64,000 nt of DNA from Agrococcus sp. Marseille-P2731 (GTDB lineage: Bacteria > Actinomycetota > Actinomycetes > Actinomycetales > Microbacteriaceae): NCBI RefSeq assembly GCF_900117395.1, contig NZ_FPEG01000003.1, positions 248,001 to 312,000 on the forward strand, written 5' to 3'. Both the position numbers and the translations under genes were made by a program. The notes beneath the pieces were generated by a model. It was not told where the DNA came from. It made no database searches and saw nothing but the letters and a program-made list of their open reading frames with translations. This document shows positions 27,927-36,168 of the stretch, piece by piece. Every line of letters starts with the position of its first letter. Within the stretch, counting starts at the first letter, position 1.

Positions 27927-29180
27927 TCAGTCGTCGCCGGCGTCGCGGATGCGTCGTCGGACGAAGGCTGCGACGGGCCCCGGCAGCGCATCGACGAGCG
28001 CGCGGTAGCGCGCTGCTGCCGCGCGCCGGCTGCCGGTGCGCCACTCGAGGTCGGCGAGCGCGAGCGAGGCGTCACGGCGTGACGCAGCGGTCCCCTCGAG
28101 CTCGAGCGCGCGCAGCGCCGCCGTCGCGGGCCCGAGGTCACCGCCGGCGCCGAGCGCCGACCGGGCTGCCGCGACGGCCGCCGCGACCCGGGCGGCCGGC
28201 GCCGGCCTGATCGCGACGAGGCGCTCGTGCAGCGCCGCGATGCTCGACCAGTCGGTCGCCTCCGCAGAGGGTGCGGCCGAGTGCAGCGCGGCGATCGACG
28301 CCTCGAGCGCGAACCTGCCCCCGCTGCCGGCGGTCGCGGCGGCGAGCTCGAGCCCGGCGAGCAGCATCGGGCGATCCCAGCGCGACCGGTCGACCTCGTC
28401 GAGCGGCAGGGCGGCGCCGTGCGCGTCGAAGCGCGCGGGCCTGCGGGCGAGCGCGAGCAGCACCACGGCCAGCAGCGCAGCCGCCTCGGGCTCGTCGGGG
28501 TGCGCCGCGCGCACCGCGCGGGCGAGCGTGAGCGCGCTGCGCCCCAGGTCGTCGGCGGCGTCCGCAGGCCGCAGCGCGTCCCGCTGCGAGACGGCGTGCA
28601 CCGCGGCGACGCACTCGAGCACCGCGGGCAGCCGCTCGGCCCGCTCCTCCCCCTCCGGCACCCGGAAGCCACCCGCACCCTCCGCGAGCGCGCGCTTCGC
28701 GCGGGTGAGGCGGGCGGATGCGGCCCTCGGGTCGATCCCGAGGTGCCAGGCGATGCGTGCGGTCGGCAGCCCGCACACCACGCGCAGCGCCAGCACGAGG
28801 CGGTTCGCGAAGCCGAGCGCGGGATCGCAGGCGACGAGCAGCAGCGCGTAGCGGTCGTCCTCGACCGCCGCTGCGACCGCGGGCTCCGCTGCCTCGCGCG
28901 GCGGCTGCCGCGCGAGCTCGCCGTGCACGCGGTCGCGCACCGCGCGCGCCCGCGCTGCGTCGATGTGCAGGCGATGTCCGACCGTGGTGCACCAGGCGAC
29001 GAGGTCCTCCACCGGTCGCGGCTGCTCGAGCGCCCGCGCGAAGGCCTCGGCCGCGAGCTCCTCCCCCGCGTGCAGCGACCCCGCGAAGGCCGCGAGCTGT
29101 CGCACCGTGCTCGGCCATGCCCGCCGGAAGCGCGCATCCATCGACGCCTCCGCAGCAGCCAGCATCCGCGCCTCCGTCAC
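27927..29180 (-). CDS. ECF-type RNA polymerase sigma factor with C-terminal extension (YCII-linked, DUF6596-like)
   Basis: A 417-residue protein. The N-terminal ~80 residues resemble sigma region 2 (EELAAEAFARALEQ, DLVAWCTTVGHRLHIDAARA). Region 4 spans ~105-160, with FANRLVLALRVVCGLPTARIAWHLGIDPRAA-type helix-turn-helix spread over it. A long Ala/Arg-rich helical C-terminus resembles the extension in sigma factors coupled to YCII-like genes. GTG 29180 overlaps the YCII stop (GTGA), so the two are co-translated. No anti-sigma gene is visible; the extension or partner may take that role. Confidence 0.85.
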   Translation of the reverse strand: MTEARMLAAAEASMDARFRRAWPSTVRQLAAFAGSLHAGEELAAEAFARALEQPRPVEDLVAWCTTVGHRLHIDAARARAVRDRVHGELARQPPREAAEPAVAAAVEDDRYALLLVACDPALGFANRLVLALRVVCGLPTARIAWHLGIDPRAASARLTRAKRALAEGAGGFRVPEGEERAERLPAVLECVAAVHAVSQRDALRPADAADDLGRSALTLARAVRAAHPDEPEAAALLAVVLLALARRPARFDAHGAALPLDEVDRSRWDRPMLLAGLELAAATAGSGGRFALEASIAALHSAAPSAEATDWSSIAALHERLVAIRPAPAARVAAAVAAARSALGAGGDLGPATAALRALELEGTAASRRDASLALADLEWRTGSRRAAAARYRALVDALPGPVAAFVRRRIRDAGDD

Positions 29181-29557
29181 CCCATCGGGAAGATGCGCCG
29201 CCACTCGATGTGCCCGCCCGTCGGCACGAGCGGCGCGAGCTGCCGCGCGATCTCCTCCGACTCCGCCTCGACGAGGTAGTAGCCGCTGATGACCTCGTCG
29301 CTCTCGAGGCTCGCCCCGTCGGTCCACACGGCATCCTCGACCTCGCGCCCGTCTGGGCCCGGCGTCACGATGCCGCCGTGGCGGCGGTTGTGCAGCGCGT
29401 TGCCCGCGACGATGCGAGCGCCGAGCTCGGCGACCCGGCGCTCGAACGCGTCGAACTCGGGGAACTCCGCCGCGATCTTCTCGCCGGCGCCGTCACCGAG
29501 GTAGGCGTCGGAGTCCCAGTCGGGCTCCACGATCATGAACAGGTACGTCTCGGCCAT
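29177..29557 (-). CDS. YCII-related (DGPF-domain) protein
   Basis: A 126-residue ferredoxin-like-fold protein beginning YLFMIVEPDWDSD. It has a central FERRVAELGARIVAG helix-strand, DGREVEDAVWTDG and SGYYLVEAESEEIARQLA, the standard order of the DGPF/YCII family. These proteins are commonly encoded next to, and overlapping, an extended ECF sigma factor, as here, and may sense or modulate it; the mechanism is not known to me. GAGGAGAGG precedes the ATG at 29557. Confidence 0.9.
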   Translation of the reverse strand: MAETYLFMIVEPDWDSDAYLGDGAGEKIAAEFPEFDAFERRVAELGARIVAGNALHNRRHGGIVTPGPDGREVEDAVWTDGASLESDEVISGYYLVEAESEEIARQLAPLVPTGGHIEWRRIFPMG

Positions 29558-29583
29558 CGCCGCATCCTCTCCTCGAGCCGGCT

Positions 29584-29625
29584 GCGTCAGCTGACGCCCA
29601 GCAGGTGCCGTGGTCGATCGACCAC
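29584..29625. promoter_or_regulatory. Two perfect palindromes upstream of the YCII-sigma pair
   Basis: GCGTCAGCTGACGC (29584-29597, 14 bp) and GTGGTCGATCGACCAC (29610-29625, 16 bp) lie 27 and 53 nt upstream of the YCII ATG. Neither has a loop, so protein binding is more likely than termination. No clear -10 box could be assigned. Confidence 0.5.
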
Positions 29626-29662
29626 ACGAGGGAGACGGATGGACCCGGCCGGATTCGACACG

Positions 29663-31093
29663 TCAGTCCTCGAAGCGGTGCATCGCTCGCGCGGCGTCGG
29701 TGATCGAGCCGGTGAGCGAGGGGAAGACCGGGAAGACGCGCGCGAGCTGGTCGACCGTCAGCCGGTGCTCCATCGCCATCGTGACGGGGAAGATCAGCTC
29801 TGACGCCTTCGGGGCGACGATGACGCCGCCGATGACCGTGCCGGAGCCGGTGCGGGCGAAGAGCTTCACGAAGCCGTCCTCGACGCCCATCATCTTGGCC
29901 CGCGCGTTGGTCGACAGGTCGATGCGGTAGATCTCGCCCTGCGCGACGCCCTGCTCGATCTGCGTCTGCGACCAGCCGACCGTCGCGATCTCCGGCTGCG
30001 TGAAGATGTTCGAGGCGACGGTGCGCATCGAGATGGGGTGCACGGCGTCGCCCATGGCGTGGAACATCGCGGTGCGGCCCTGCATCGAGGCGACGGAGGC
30101 GAGCGGCATGGCGTTCGCGCAGTCGCCCACGGCGTAGATGTTGGGCAGGTTGGTGCGCGCCACGCGGTTCACGAGGATGTGGCCGGACTCGGCCATCTCG
30201 AGCCCCGCCTCCTCGAGGCCGATGCCCGCCGTGTTCGGCACCGAGCCGACCGCCATCAGGCAGTGCGAGCCCTCGACGGTGCGGCCGTCGGTGAGCGTGA
30301 CCACGACGCCGTCGCCGGCGCGCTCCACCTTCTCGGCCCGCGACTTCGACAGCACGTGCATGCCCTGGCGCCGGAAGACGTCCTCGATCACGCGCGCGGC
30401 GTCGGTGTCCTCGCCGGGCAGCACCTGCTCGCGGCTCGAGATGAGCGTGACCTCTGCACCGATGTGGCTGTAGGCGCTCGCGAACTCTGCGCCCGTCACG
30501 CCCGAGCCGACCACGATGAGGTGCTCCGGCACCTCCTCGAGCCCGTACAGCTGCGTCCAGGTGAGGATGCGCTCGCCGTCCGGCATCGCCGAGGACAGCT
30601 GGCGCGGCGCGGCACCCACCGAGACGACGATCGTGTCGGCCTCGAACTCGTCGAAGTCGGCGCCCTGCTTGCCGGTCGAGACGACCACGCGCCCCGGTCC
30701 GTCGAGCCGGCCCTCGCCCTGCACGAGCGTGACGCCGACCTTCTCGAGGTCGGCCTTCATGTCGAGCGACTGCTTCGCGGCGAGCGAGAGCAGCCGCCGG
30801 TTCACGGCACGCAGGTTGACGGCGACCTCCGGCTTCTGCGCACGGCCAGCGTCGCCGCGCACCGAGAACTGCACGCCGAGCTGGTTCGCGTCGCGGATGG
30901 CGGCGGCCGACTCCGCGGTCGCGATGAGCGACTTCGAGGGCACGACGTCGGTGAGGATCGCGCTGCCGCCCACGCCGGTGCGCTCGATGAGCGTCACGTC
31001 AGCCCCGAGCTGCGCCCCCGAGAGGGCCGCCTCGTAGCCGCCCGGTCCGCCGCCGATGATCACCACGCGCTGCTTGCGCTCGAATGCACTCAC
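29663..31093 (-). CDS. NAD(P)H:quinone reductase-type flavoprotein (LpdA-like)
   Basis: A 476-residue pyridine nucleotide-disulfide oxidoreductase fold: FAD-binding VVIIGGGPGGYEAAL, NAD-binding LIVVGSGVTGAEFASAYS, the second FAD motif NIYAVGDCAN, and a dimerisation domain. The redox-active CxxxxC is absent; the segment reads GGSAILTDVVPSKSL. That is the pattern of mycobacterial LpdA (Rv3303c), an NAD(P)H:quinone reductase, so lipoamide dehydrogenase activity is ruled out. The start is uncertain: GTG 31093 (SAFERKQR) is preferred, with GATGAT 7 nt upstream; ATG 31105 is possible. Confidence 0.88.
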   Translation of the reverse strand: MSAFERKQRVVIIGGGPGGYEAALSGAQLGADVTLIERTGVGGSAILTDVVPSKSLIATAESAAAIRDANQLGVQFSVRGDAGRAQKPEVAVNLRAVNRRLLSLAAKQSLDMKADLEKVGVTLVQGEGRLDGPGRVVVSTGKQGADFDEFEADTIVVSVGAAPRQLSSAMPDGERILTWTQLYGLEEVPEHLIVVGSGVTGAEFASAYSHIGAEVTLISSREQVLPGEDTDAARVIEDVFRRQGMHVLSKSRAEKVERAGDGVVVTLTDGRTVEGSHCLMAVGSVPNTAGIGLEEAGLEMAESGHILVNRVARTNLPNIYAVGDCANAMPLASVASMQGRTAMFHAMGDAVHPISMRTVASNIFTQPEIATVGWSQTQIEQGVAQGEIYRIDLSTNARAKMMGVEDGFVKLFARTGSGTVIGGVIVAPKASELIFPVTMAMEHRLTVDQLARVFPVFPSLTGSITDAARAMHRFED

Positions 31094-31148
31094 GCGCACC
31101 ATCATCCCGCATCCCCGCGGTGGCGCGGGACGCGGGTGCTGCCTGAGC

Positions 31149-31688
31149 TCAGGCCGCGCGGCGCTCGTGGACGCTCGACGTCAGCGTCGTGCCGTTCACC
31201 TCGAGGTAGAGCACCCGCTCGGTGATCGACACCGACATCGTCGTGCGGCGATCCACCGCATCAGCGACCGCGTCGATGAAGCCGTCGTCGAACCAGACGA
31301 GCCGCACCTCGTCGGCGCGATGGATGCGCTTGCCCGCCCAGCGCGCGGCGACCCGGTCGGGATCGTGGTGCGTGTAGACGGCGGCGCGCTCGGCGGCCAT
31401 GCTGCCGCGGTGGACCCGCTCGGCCTCCGGGGCGCCGACCTCGATCCAGGCGGTGATCGCGCCGGTCGCGTCGCGCGCGATGACCGCCGGCTCCGCGCCG
31501 CTCGCGACCCCGGAGCCGAAGGCGATGCCCTCCTCGTGCTCGAGGCACAGCGCGAGCACGCGGGTCGCCATGAAGGCGAGGGTCTCGGAGGCGTGCTGGG
31601 CGACCTTGAGCGAGAGCTCCTCGTAGACGCCGCGATCGACGTCGGCGAGCTGCACGCTGAAGGTGTGGACGGTCGCGCCGATGGCCAT
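31149..31688 (-). CDS. YaeQ family protein
   Basis: A 179-residue protein with the whole-length YaeQ pattern: VHTFSVQLADVDRGVYEEL, ARCL-type ETLAFMATRVLALCLEHEEG, GAITAWIEVGAPEAERVHR and AAVYTHHDPD. YaeQ proteins adopt a fold related to PD-(D/E)XK nucleases, with no firmly established activity. TAGGCT 8 nt before the ATG suggests a leaderless monocistronic message. Confidence 0.88.
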   Translation of the reverse strand: MAIGATVHTFSVQLADVDRGVYEELSLKVAQHASETLAFMATRVLALCLEHEEGIAFGSGVASGAEPAVIARDATGAITAWIEVGAPEAERVHRGSMAAERAAVYTHHDPDRVAARWAGKRIHRADEVRLVWFDDGFIDAVADAVDRRTTMSVSITERVLYLEVNGTTLTSSVHERRAA

Positions 31689-31696
31689 GGGGGCCG

Positions 31697-31702
31697 AGCC
31701 TA
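31697..31702 (-). promoter_or_regulatory. -10 element TAGGCT, leaderless-type, for yaeQ
   Basis: TAGGCT on the minus strand ends 8 nt before the ATG at 31688. Confidence 0.45.
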
Positions 31703-31818
31703 CGCGAGTGCCGCGCTCGCGCAGCGCGCCCCTCGCATGAGGGAGCTCTCACGCCCGCAGCCGCCCCCGTCTCATCCGGCGCGCGCACACTCGCGGCAGA
31801 GCCACCGAAGGAGCCGCC

Positions 31819-33576
31819 ATGACGCTCGCCGCACCGCAGATCCCCGCAGCGCACATCCCCGCGCCGCCCGTCCCGGCGACGCCGACGCCCGCATCCGCCC
31901 ACCCGATGCCCGTCGCGCCGCCGCAGCGCCCGGCACCGGCCGCCGCCGCGACCGACCCGCTGCCGTGGTGGCTGCCCGTCGTGCCGCTCGCGCTCGTGCT
32001 CACGGGCATGCTCGTGCTCGCGGGCTTCGGGGTCATCGAGCCGGCGCCGCCCGGCACGCCGACCTGGTGGCTCCTCGTGCTCATCGGCCACGTGCCCTTC
32101 CTCGCCATCCTCGGCTTCCTCGCCGCCGGCCTCACCGAGCGCATCGGCTACCTGCGGCACGGGCGGGCCGCGGCGGTGCCTGGGCGCCTGCCCCCGCGGG
32201 CGCCGAAGATCGCGGTGCAGCTGCCCATGTTCGAGGAGCCCGCCGTCGCCGCGCGCGCGATCGCCGCCGCCGCAGCCCTGCACTGGCCGACCGACCGACT
32301 GGTGATCCAGGTGCTCGACGACTCGGTCGACCCGGAGTCGCGCCGCATCGTCGACGAGGCGGCCGCCCGCGCTCGCGCGATCGGCGCCGACTGCCGCGTG
32401 CTGCGCCGCAGCATCCGCACCGGCTACAAGGCTGGCGCGCTCGAGGCCGCCAGGCGGCAGACGGACGCCGAGCTCTTGGTCATCCTCGACGCTGACTTCG
32501 TGCCGGCGAGGCGCTTCCTGCTCGACGCGGTCGCGCACTTCTACGACGCGCACGGGCACCCCCTGCCGGACCTCGCGCTCGTGCAAGCCCGCTGGGGTCA
32601 CCTGAACGCGGATGCCTCGTGGCTGACGCGCGCGCAGTCGCTCTGGGTCGACGACCACCACATCGTGCAGAAGTCGTTCCGCAGCACCCGCTGGCAGTTC
32701 GTCAACTTCACCGGCACGGCCGGCATCTGGCGAGCGGACGCCATCGAGTCGGCCGGCGGCTGGCGCGCCGCGAGCCTCGTGGAGGACTGCGAGCTGAGCT
32801 TCCGCCACCTGTTCCGGGGATGGCGCACCACCGCGGTCAAGGAGATCGTGGTGCCGAGCGAGCTGCCGGCGACGGTCACCGCCTACAAGGCGCAGCAGAA
32901 GCGCTGGACCTCTGGCTGGATCCAGCTGCAGCGGCTGCACCTGGGCACGCTGCTCGGCTCGCACCGCGAGCGCGCGGGCCGCCGAGCGCAGCTGGCGTAC
33001 CACATGACGATCGCGTGGCAGTGGCCGCTGTGGGCGGTGTGGGTCTGCACGCTGCCCTTCCTGATCTCGACCGGCCTGTGGGCGGGCGCGCTGGGCACCG
33101 GCCTCGGGGTGGCCGTCTACCTGGTGCCGACGCTCGCGTGGCTGCTGCTGTCGACGCTGCTCGCGAGCGTCGAGGGCATGCGGCTGGACGACGAGCGGCC
33201 GAGCATGCGGGGCCTCGGCTGGCGGCTGGCTCGGGTCGTCCCCTACATCGTGCTCAACGCCGGCATGCTGCCCCACCAGCTCATGGCCTTCGTCGAGGGC
33301 CTGCACGGCCCGCTGCACACCGAGTTCGAGCGCACGCCGAAGGCCGGCGCCGGCACAGCGACCCACGCGGTGCGCATCCACTGGCCGGCGGTGCTCGCCG
33401 AGCTCGGCTTCGTGCTGCTGCAGCTCGGCTGGGCCGTCGTGCTGCTCGCCTCCGGGCTGGCGTGGTGCGCGCTCGGGGCCCTGCTGCTCGCCGCCGCTGT
33501 CGCCTGGCTCGGATGGTTCTACGGCGATCACGCCGGCCGTCGCGCGTTCCTGCTGCATCGGCGCGCTCGCATCTAG
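31819..33576 (+). CDS. Processive family 2 glycosyltransferase (CslA/BcsA-like)
   Basis: A 585-residue membrane enzyme. After a Pro/Ala-rich tail (~1-45) come two membrane helices (~48-110), the cytosolic GT-A domain (~128-360), then about five membrane helices. The catalytic set is complete: VLDDSVD, VILDADFVP (DxD), VEDCELSFR (the base) and the acceptor motif QQKRW. Q-x-x-RW marks processive polymerases such as cellulose and mannan/glucomannan synthases, so it probably builds and exports a beta-linked exopolysaccharide. GAAGGAG precedes the ATG. No cyclic-di-GMP PilZ domain is visible. Its TAG stop forms part of the next gene's -10 box. Confidence 0.85.
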   Translation: MTLAAPQIPAAHIPAPPVPATPTPASAHPMPVAPPQRPAPAAAATDPLPWWLPVVPLALVLTGMLVLAGFGVIEPAPPGTPTWWLLVLIGHVPFLAILGFLAAGLTERIGYLRHGRAAAVPGRLPPRAPKIAVQLPMFEEPAVAARAIAAAAALHWPTDRLVIQVLDDSVDPESRRIVDEAAARARAIGADCRVLRRSIRTGYKAGALEAARRQTDAELLVILDADFVPARRFLLDAVAHFYDAHGHPLPDLALVQARWGHLNADASWLTRAQSLWVDDHHIVQKSFRSTRWQFVNFTGTAGIWRADAIESAGGWRAASLVEDCELSFRHLFRGWRTTAVKEIVVPSELPATVTAYKAQQKRWTSGWIQLQRLHLGTLLGSHRERAGRRAQLAYHMTIAWQWPLWAVWVCTLPFLISTGLWAGALGTGLGVAVYLVPTLAWLLLSTLLASVEGMRLDDERPSMRGLGWRLARVVPYIVLNAGMLPHQLMAFVEGLHGPLHTEFERTPKAGAGTATHAVRIHWPAVLAELGFVLLQLGWAVVLLASGLAWCALGALLLAAAVAWLGWFYGDHAGRRAFLLHRRARI

Positions 33577-33579
33577 AGT
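33574..33579 (+). promoter_or_regulatory. -10 element TAGAGT for pnp, overlapping the upstream stop codon
   Basis: TAGAGT ends 7 nt before the pnp ATG at 33587. Its first three bases are the TAG stop of the glycosyltransferase gene. Confidence 0.5.
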
Positions 33580-33586
33580 GGGCGGC

Positions 33587-34417
33587 ATGACGCACCCGCT
33601 CGACCCGCCCGCAGACCCCCGCGACGTCGCCGCCCAGGCCGCCGACGACATCCGCCGCATCACAGGGGTCGACCGCCACGACATCGCCCTCACGCTCGGC
33701 TCAGGCTGGGCGCAGGCCGCAGACCTCATCGGCGAGACGACCCACACGATCCCGGCCACCGAGGTCACCGGCTTCTCGAAGCCTGCGCTCGAGGGGCACG
33801 TCGGCACGATCCGCTCCGTGCTCACCGACGACGGCCGCCGGGCGCTCGTCATCGGTGCGCGCACCCACTACTACGAGGGCCACGGCGTGCGCCGGGTCGT
33901 GCACTCGGTGCGCACGGCCGCGGCGGCGGGCGCCACGATCATGGTGCTCACGAACGGCGCCGGCGGCATCAAGCCGCAGTGGGAGCCCGGGCAGCCCGTG
34001 CTCATCAGCGACCACCTCAACCTCACGGCCGACTCGCCGCTCGAGGGCGCCACCTTCGTCGACCTCACCGACCTCTACTCGCCGCGCCTGCGCGACATCG
34101 CCCGGACGGTCGACGCGAGCCTCGACGAGGGCGTCTACGTGCAGTTCCGCGGGCCGCACTACGAGACCCCCGCCGAGGTGCAGATGGCGAAGGCCATGGG
34201 CGGCCACATCTGCGGCATGTCGACGGCGCTCGAGGCGATCGCGGCGCGCGAGGCGGGCATGGAGGTGCTGGGGCTCAGCCTCATCACGAACCTCGCCGCC
34301 GGCATCCAGACGACGCCGCTGTCGCACCAGGAGGTCATCGACGCGGGGCGCGAGGCCGAGGGCCGCATCTCGCACCTGCTCGCCGACGTCATCGGCGCGA
34401 TCGGCGACGCCGCATGA
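33587..34417 (+). CDS. Purine nucleoside phosphorylase
   Basis: Splits purine nucleosides with phosphate into base and ribose-1-phosphate. The 276-residue product follows the trimeric PNP family: ALTLGSGWAQAA (phosphate loop), ARTHYYEGH, LTNGAGGIKP, VQFRGPHYETPAE, and GMSTALEAIAAREAGMEVLGLSLITNLAAG with its base-site Asn. ATG 33587 is fixed by the TAGAGT box. The overlapping pgm-like gene downstream can convert ribose-1-phosphate or other hexose phosphates, which suits nucleoside catabolism and links it to the salvage locus that follows. Confidence 0.93.
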   Translation: MTHPLDPPADPRDVAAQAADDIRRITGVDRHDIALTLGSGWAQAADLIGETTHTIPATEVTGFSKPALEGHVGTIRSVLTDDGRRALVIGARTHYYEGHGVRRVVHSVRTAAAAGATIMVLTNGAGGIKPQWEPGQPVLISDHLNLTADSPLEGATFVDLTDLYSPRLRDIARTVDASLDEGVYVQFRGPHYETPAEVQMAKAMGGHICGMSTALEAIAAREAGMEVLGLSLITNLAAGIQTTPLSHQEVIDAGREAEGRISHLLADVIGAIGDAA

Positions 34418-36087
34418 GCTCGCCGCTCGAGGCGATCCAGGCGGCGCGCGCGTGGGCTGCGGCCGACCCCGACGCCGAGACCCGCAGCGAGCTCGAGGCG
34501 CTGGTCGCCGCCGCCGAGGCGGGCGACGCGGCTGCGGCAGCAGAGGTGACGGATGCGTTCCGCGGCCGGCTGCAGTTCGGCACGGCCGGGCTGCGCGGCA
34601 GGATCGCGCCCGGCCCGAACCGCATGAACACGGTCGTCGTCCAGCAGGCATCCGCGGGGCTCGCGGCCTACCTCATCGGCCGTGAGCCGCATCCCTCGGT
34701 CGTGATCGGCTGGGACGGCCGGCGCGGCTCCGAGCGCTTCGCGCGCGACGCCGCCGAGGTGTTCGCCGGGGCCGGCGTGCGGGCGATCCTGCTGCCGCGC
34801 CTGCTGCCGACGCCGCTCGTGGCCTTCGCCGTGCGCCACCTCGGCACGAGCGCGGGGGTCATGGTGACCGCGAGCCACAACCCGCCGGCCGACAACGGCT
34901 ACAAGGTCTACCTGGGCGGCGCCGACGACGGCAGCCAGATCGTGCCGCCCGTCGACGGCGAGATCGCAGCGCTCATCGAGCACGCGGCCGAGACGCCCGT
35001 CGGCGACTACCCGCGGGGCGAGGTGGAGGTCGCGGGCGAGGGCGTCTGGCGCGCCTACGTCGAGGCGACCGCCGCGATCGGTCAGCCCGATCAGGGCATG
35101 GTCGGCGCGAGCGGCCCGAAGGTCGTCTACACGCCGCTGCACGGCGTCGGCCTCGAGACCGTCGAGGCCGTGCTCGACGCCGCCGGCTTCCCGCCGGTCA
35201 TCGCCGTGCCGGAGCAGTCGCAGCCGGACGGCGCCTTCCCGACCGTCGTCTTCCCGAACCCCGAGGAGCCGGGCGCGCTCGACCTCGCGATGGCGCTCGC
35301 GAGCGCAGAGGGCGCCGAGCTGATCGTCGCGAACGACCCTGACGCCGATCGCCTCGCGGTCGCGGTGCCCGACGAGGGCCCCACGGGCTGGCGCATGCTC
35401 ACGGGCAACGAAGTCGGGCTGCTGCTCGGCTGGGACGCCGCCCGCTCGGCGCGCGGGCACGGCGTGCTCGCCGCATCCATCGTCTCCTCCCCCGGGCTCG
35501 GCGCGATCGCGGAGGCGCACGGGCTGCAGTTCGTGCAGACCCTCACGGGCTTCAAGTGGGTCTCGCGCGTGCCCGGCCTGACCTTCGGCTACGAGGAGGC
35601 CCTCGGCTACCTCGTCAACCCGGGCACCGTGCGCGACAAGGACGGCATCTCGGCGCTCCTGCGCGTGCTGACGCTCGCGAGCGAGCTGCACGAGCGCGGC
35701 TCGTCGCTCTCGGAGGAGCTGCTCGCGCTCGCGGGCGAGTTCGGCGCCTTCGAATCGGGGCAGGTGAGCGTGCGCGTCACCGACCTGAGCCGCATCCCGG
35801 CCACCATGGCGGCGCTCCGCGCGCATCCGCCCATCGCGCTCGCGGGTGCCGCGGTGCTCGCAGCCGACGACCTGTCGCTGCCGGAGCACGGCGCGATCGG
35901 CGACATCCTGCGCTTCACGCTCGATGACGGCTCGCGGGTGATGGTGCGCCCGAGCGGCACCGAGCCCAAGGTGAAGGTCTACATCGACGCGACCTCGACC
36001 GACGGCTCCCCGGCGCAGCGCATCCGTCTCGCCCGCGAGCGCGTCGCGGCGCTCGCCGACGCGGTGCGCCCCCTGCTCGACGCCTGA
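34414..36087 (+). CDS. Phosphoglucomutase/phosphomannomutase (alpha-D-phosphohexomutase family)
   Basis: A 557-residue enzyme overlapping the pnp stop (ATGA). It has all four family signatures: the phosphoserine loop VTASHNPPADNGYK (~150), the metal loop VANDPDADRLAV (~310), the sugar-specificity loop FGYEEALGY (~395) and the phosphate-binding VRPSGTEPKVK (~512). The long N-terminal lead before LQFGTAGLRG is typical of the PgcA/PMM2-like branch, some of which also act on deoxyribose- and ribose-1-phosphate. That would fit its coupling to pnp, but substrate cannot be fixed. Confidence 0.92.
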   Translation: MSSPLEAIQAARAWAAADPDAETRSELEALVAAAEAGDAAAAAEVTDAFRGRLQFGTAGLRGRIAPGPNRMNTVVVQQASAGLAAYLIGREPHPSVVIGWDGRRGSERFARDAAEVFAGAGVRAILLPRLLPTPLVAFAVRHLGTSAGVMVTASHNPPADNGYKVYLGGADDGSQIVPPVDGEIAALIEHAAETPVGDYPRGEVEVAGEGVWRAYVEATAAIGQPDQGMVGASGPKVVYTPLHGVGLETVEAVLDAAGFPPVIAVPEQSQPDGAFPTVVFPNPEEPGALDLAMALASAEGAELIVANDPDADRLAVAVPDEGPTGWRMLTGNEVGLLLGWDAARSARGHGVLAASIVSSPGLGAIAEAHGLQFVQTLTGFKWVSRVPGLTFGYEEALGYLVNPGTVRDKDGISALLRVLTLASELHERGSSLSEELLALAGEFGAFESGQVSVRVTDLSRIPATMAALRAHPPIALAGAAVLAADDLSLPEHGAIGDILRFTLDDGSRVMVRPSGTEPKVKVYIDATSTDGSPAQRIRLARERVAALADAVRPLLDA

Positions 36088-36094
36088 CCCACGA

Positions 36095-36161
36095 CGCTCA
36101 ACCGGTCAGACGGCACGGCGAGCCCGAGCAGCGCTCGCCTCACCTGCTGACCGGTTGAGCG
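36095..36161. terminator. Large hairpin between convergent pgm and PTS EIIA genes
   Basis: Perfect 15-bp arms CGCTCAACCGGTCAG (36095-36109) and CTGACCGGTTGAGCG (36147-36161) enclose a 37-nt loop. The loop contains a second 6-bp stem GGCGAG/CTCGCC. Position fits a bidirectional terminator; there is no U-tract, and the long arms are also compatible with a protein-binding element. Confidence 0.6.
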
Positions 36162-36168
36162 ACGAGGG

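Noticed and set aside
29663..31093. Dihydrolipoyl dehydrogenase
   Set aside because: The redox-active cysteine pair is missing.
31261..33864. An 867-codon minus-strand open frame over the processive glycosyltransferase
   Set aside because: The translation is Arg/Gly/Asp-rich with no domain, and it is antisense to a gene with an intact catalytic set.
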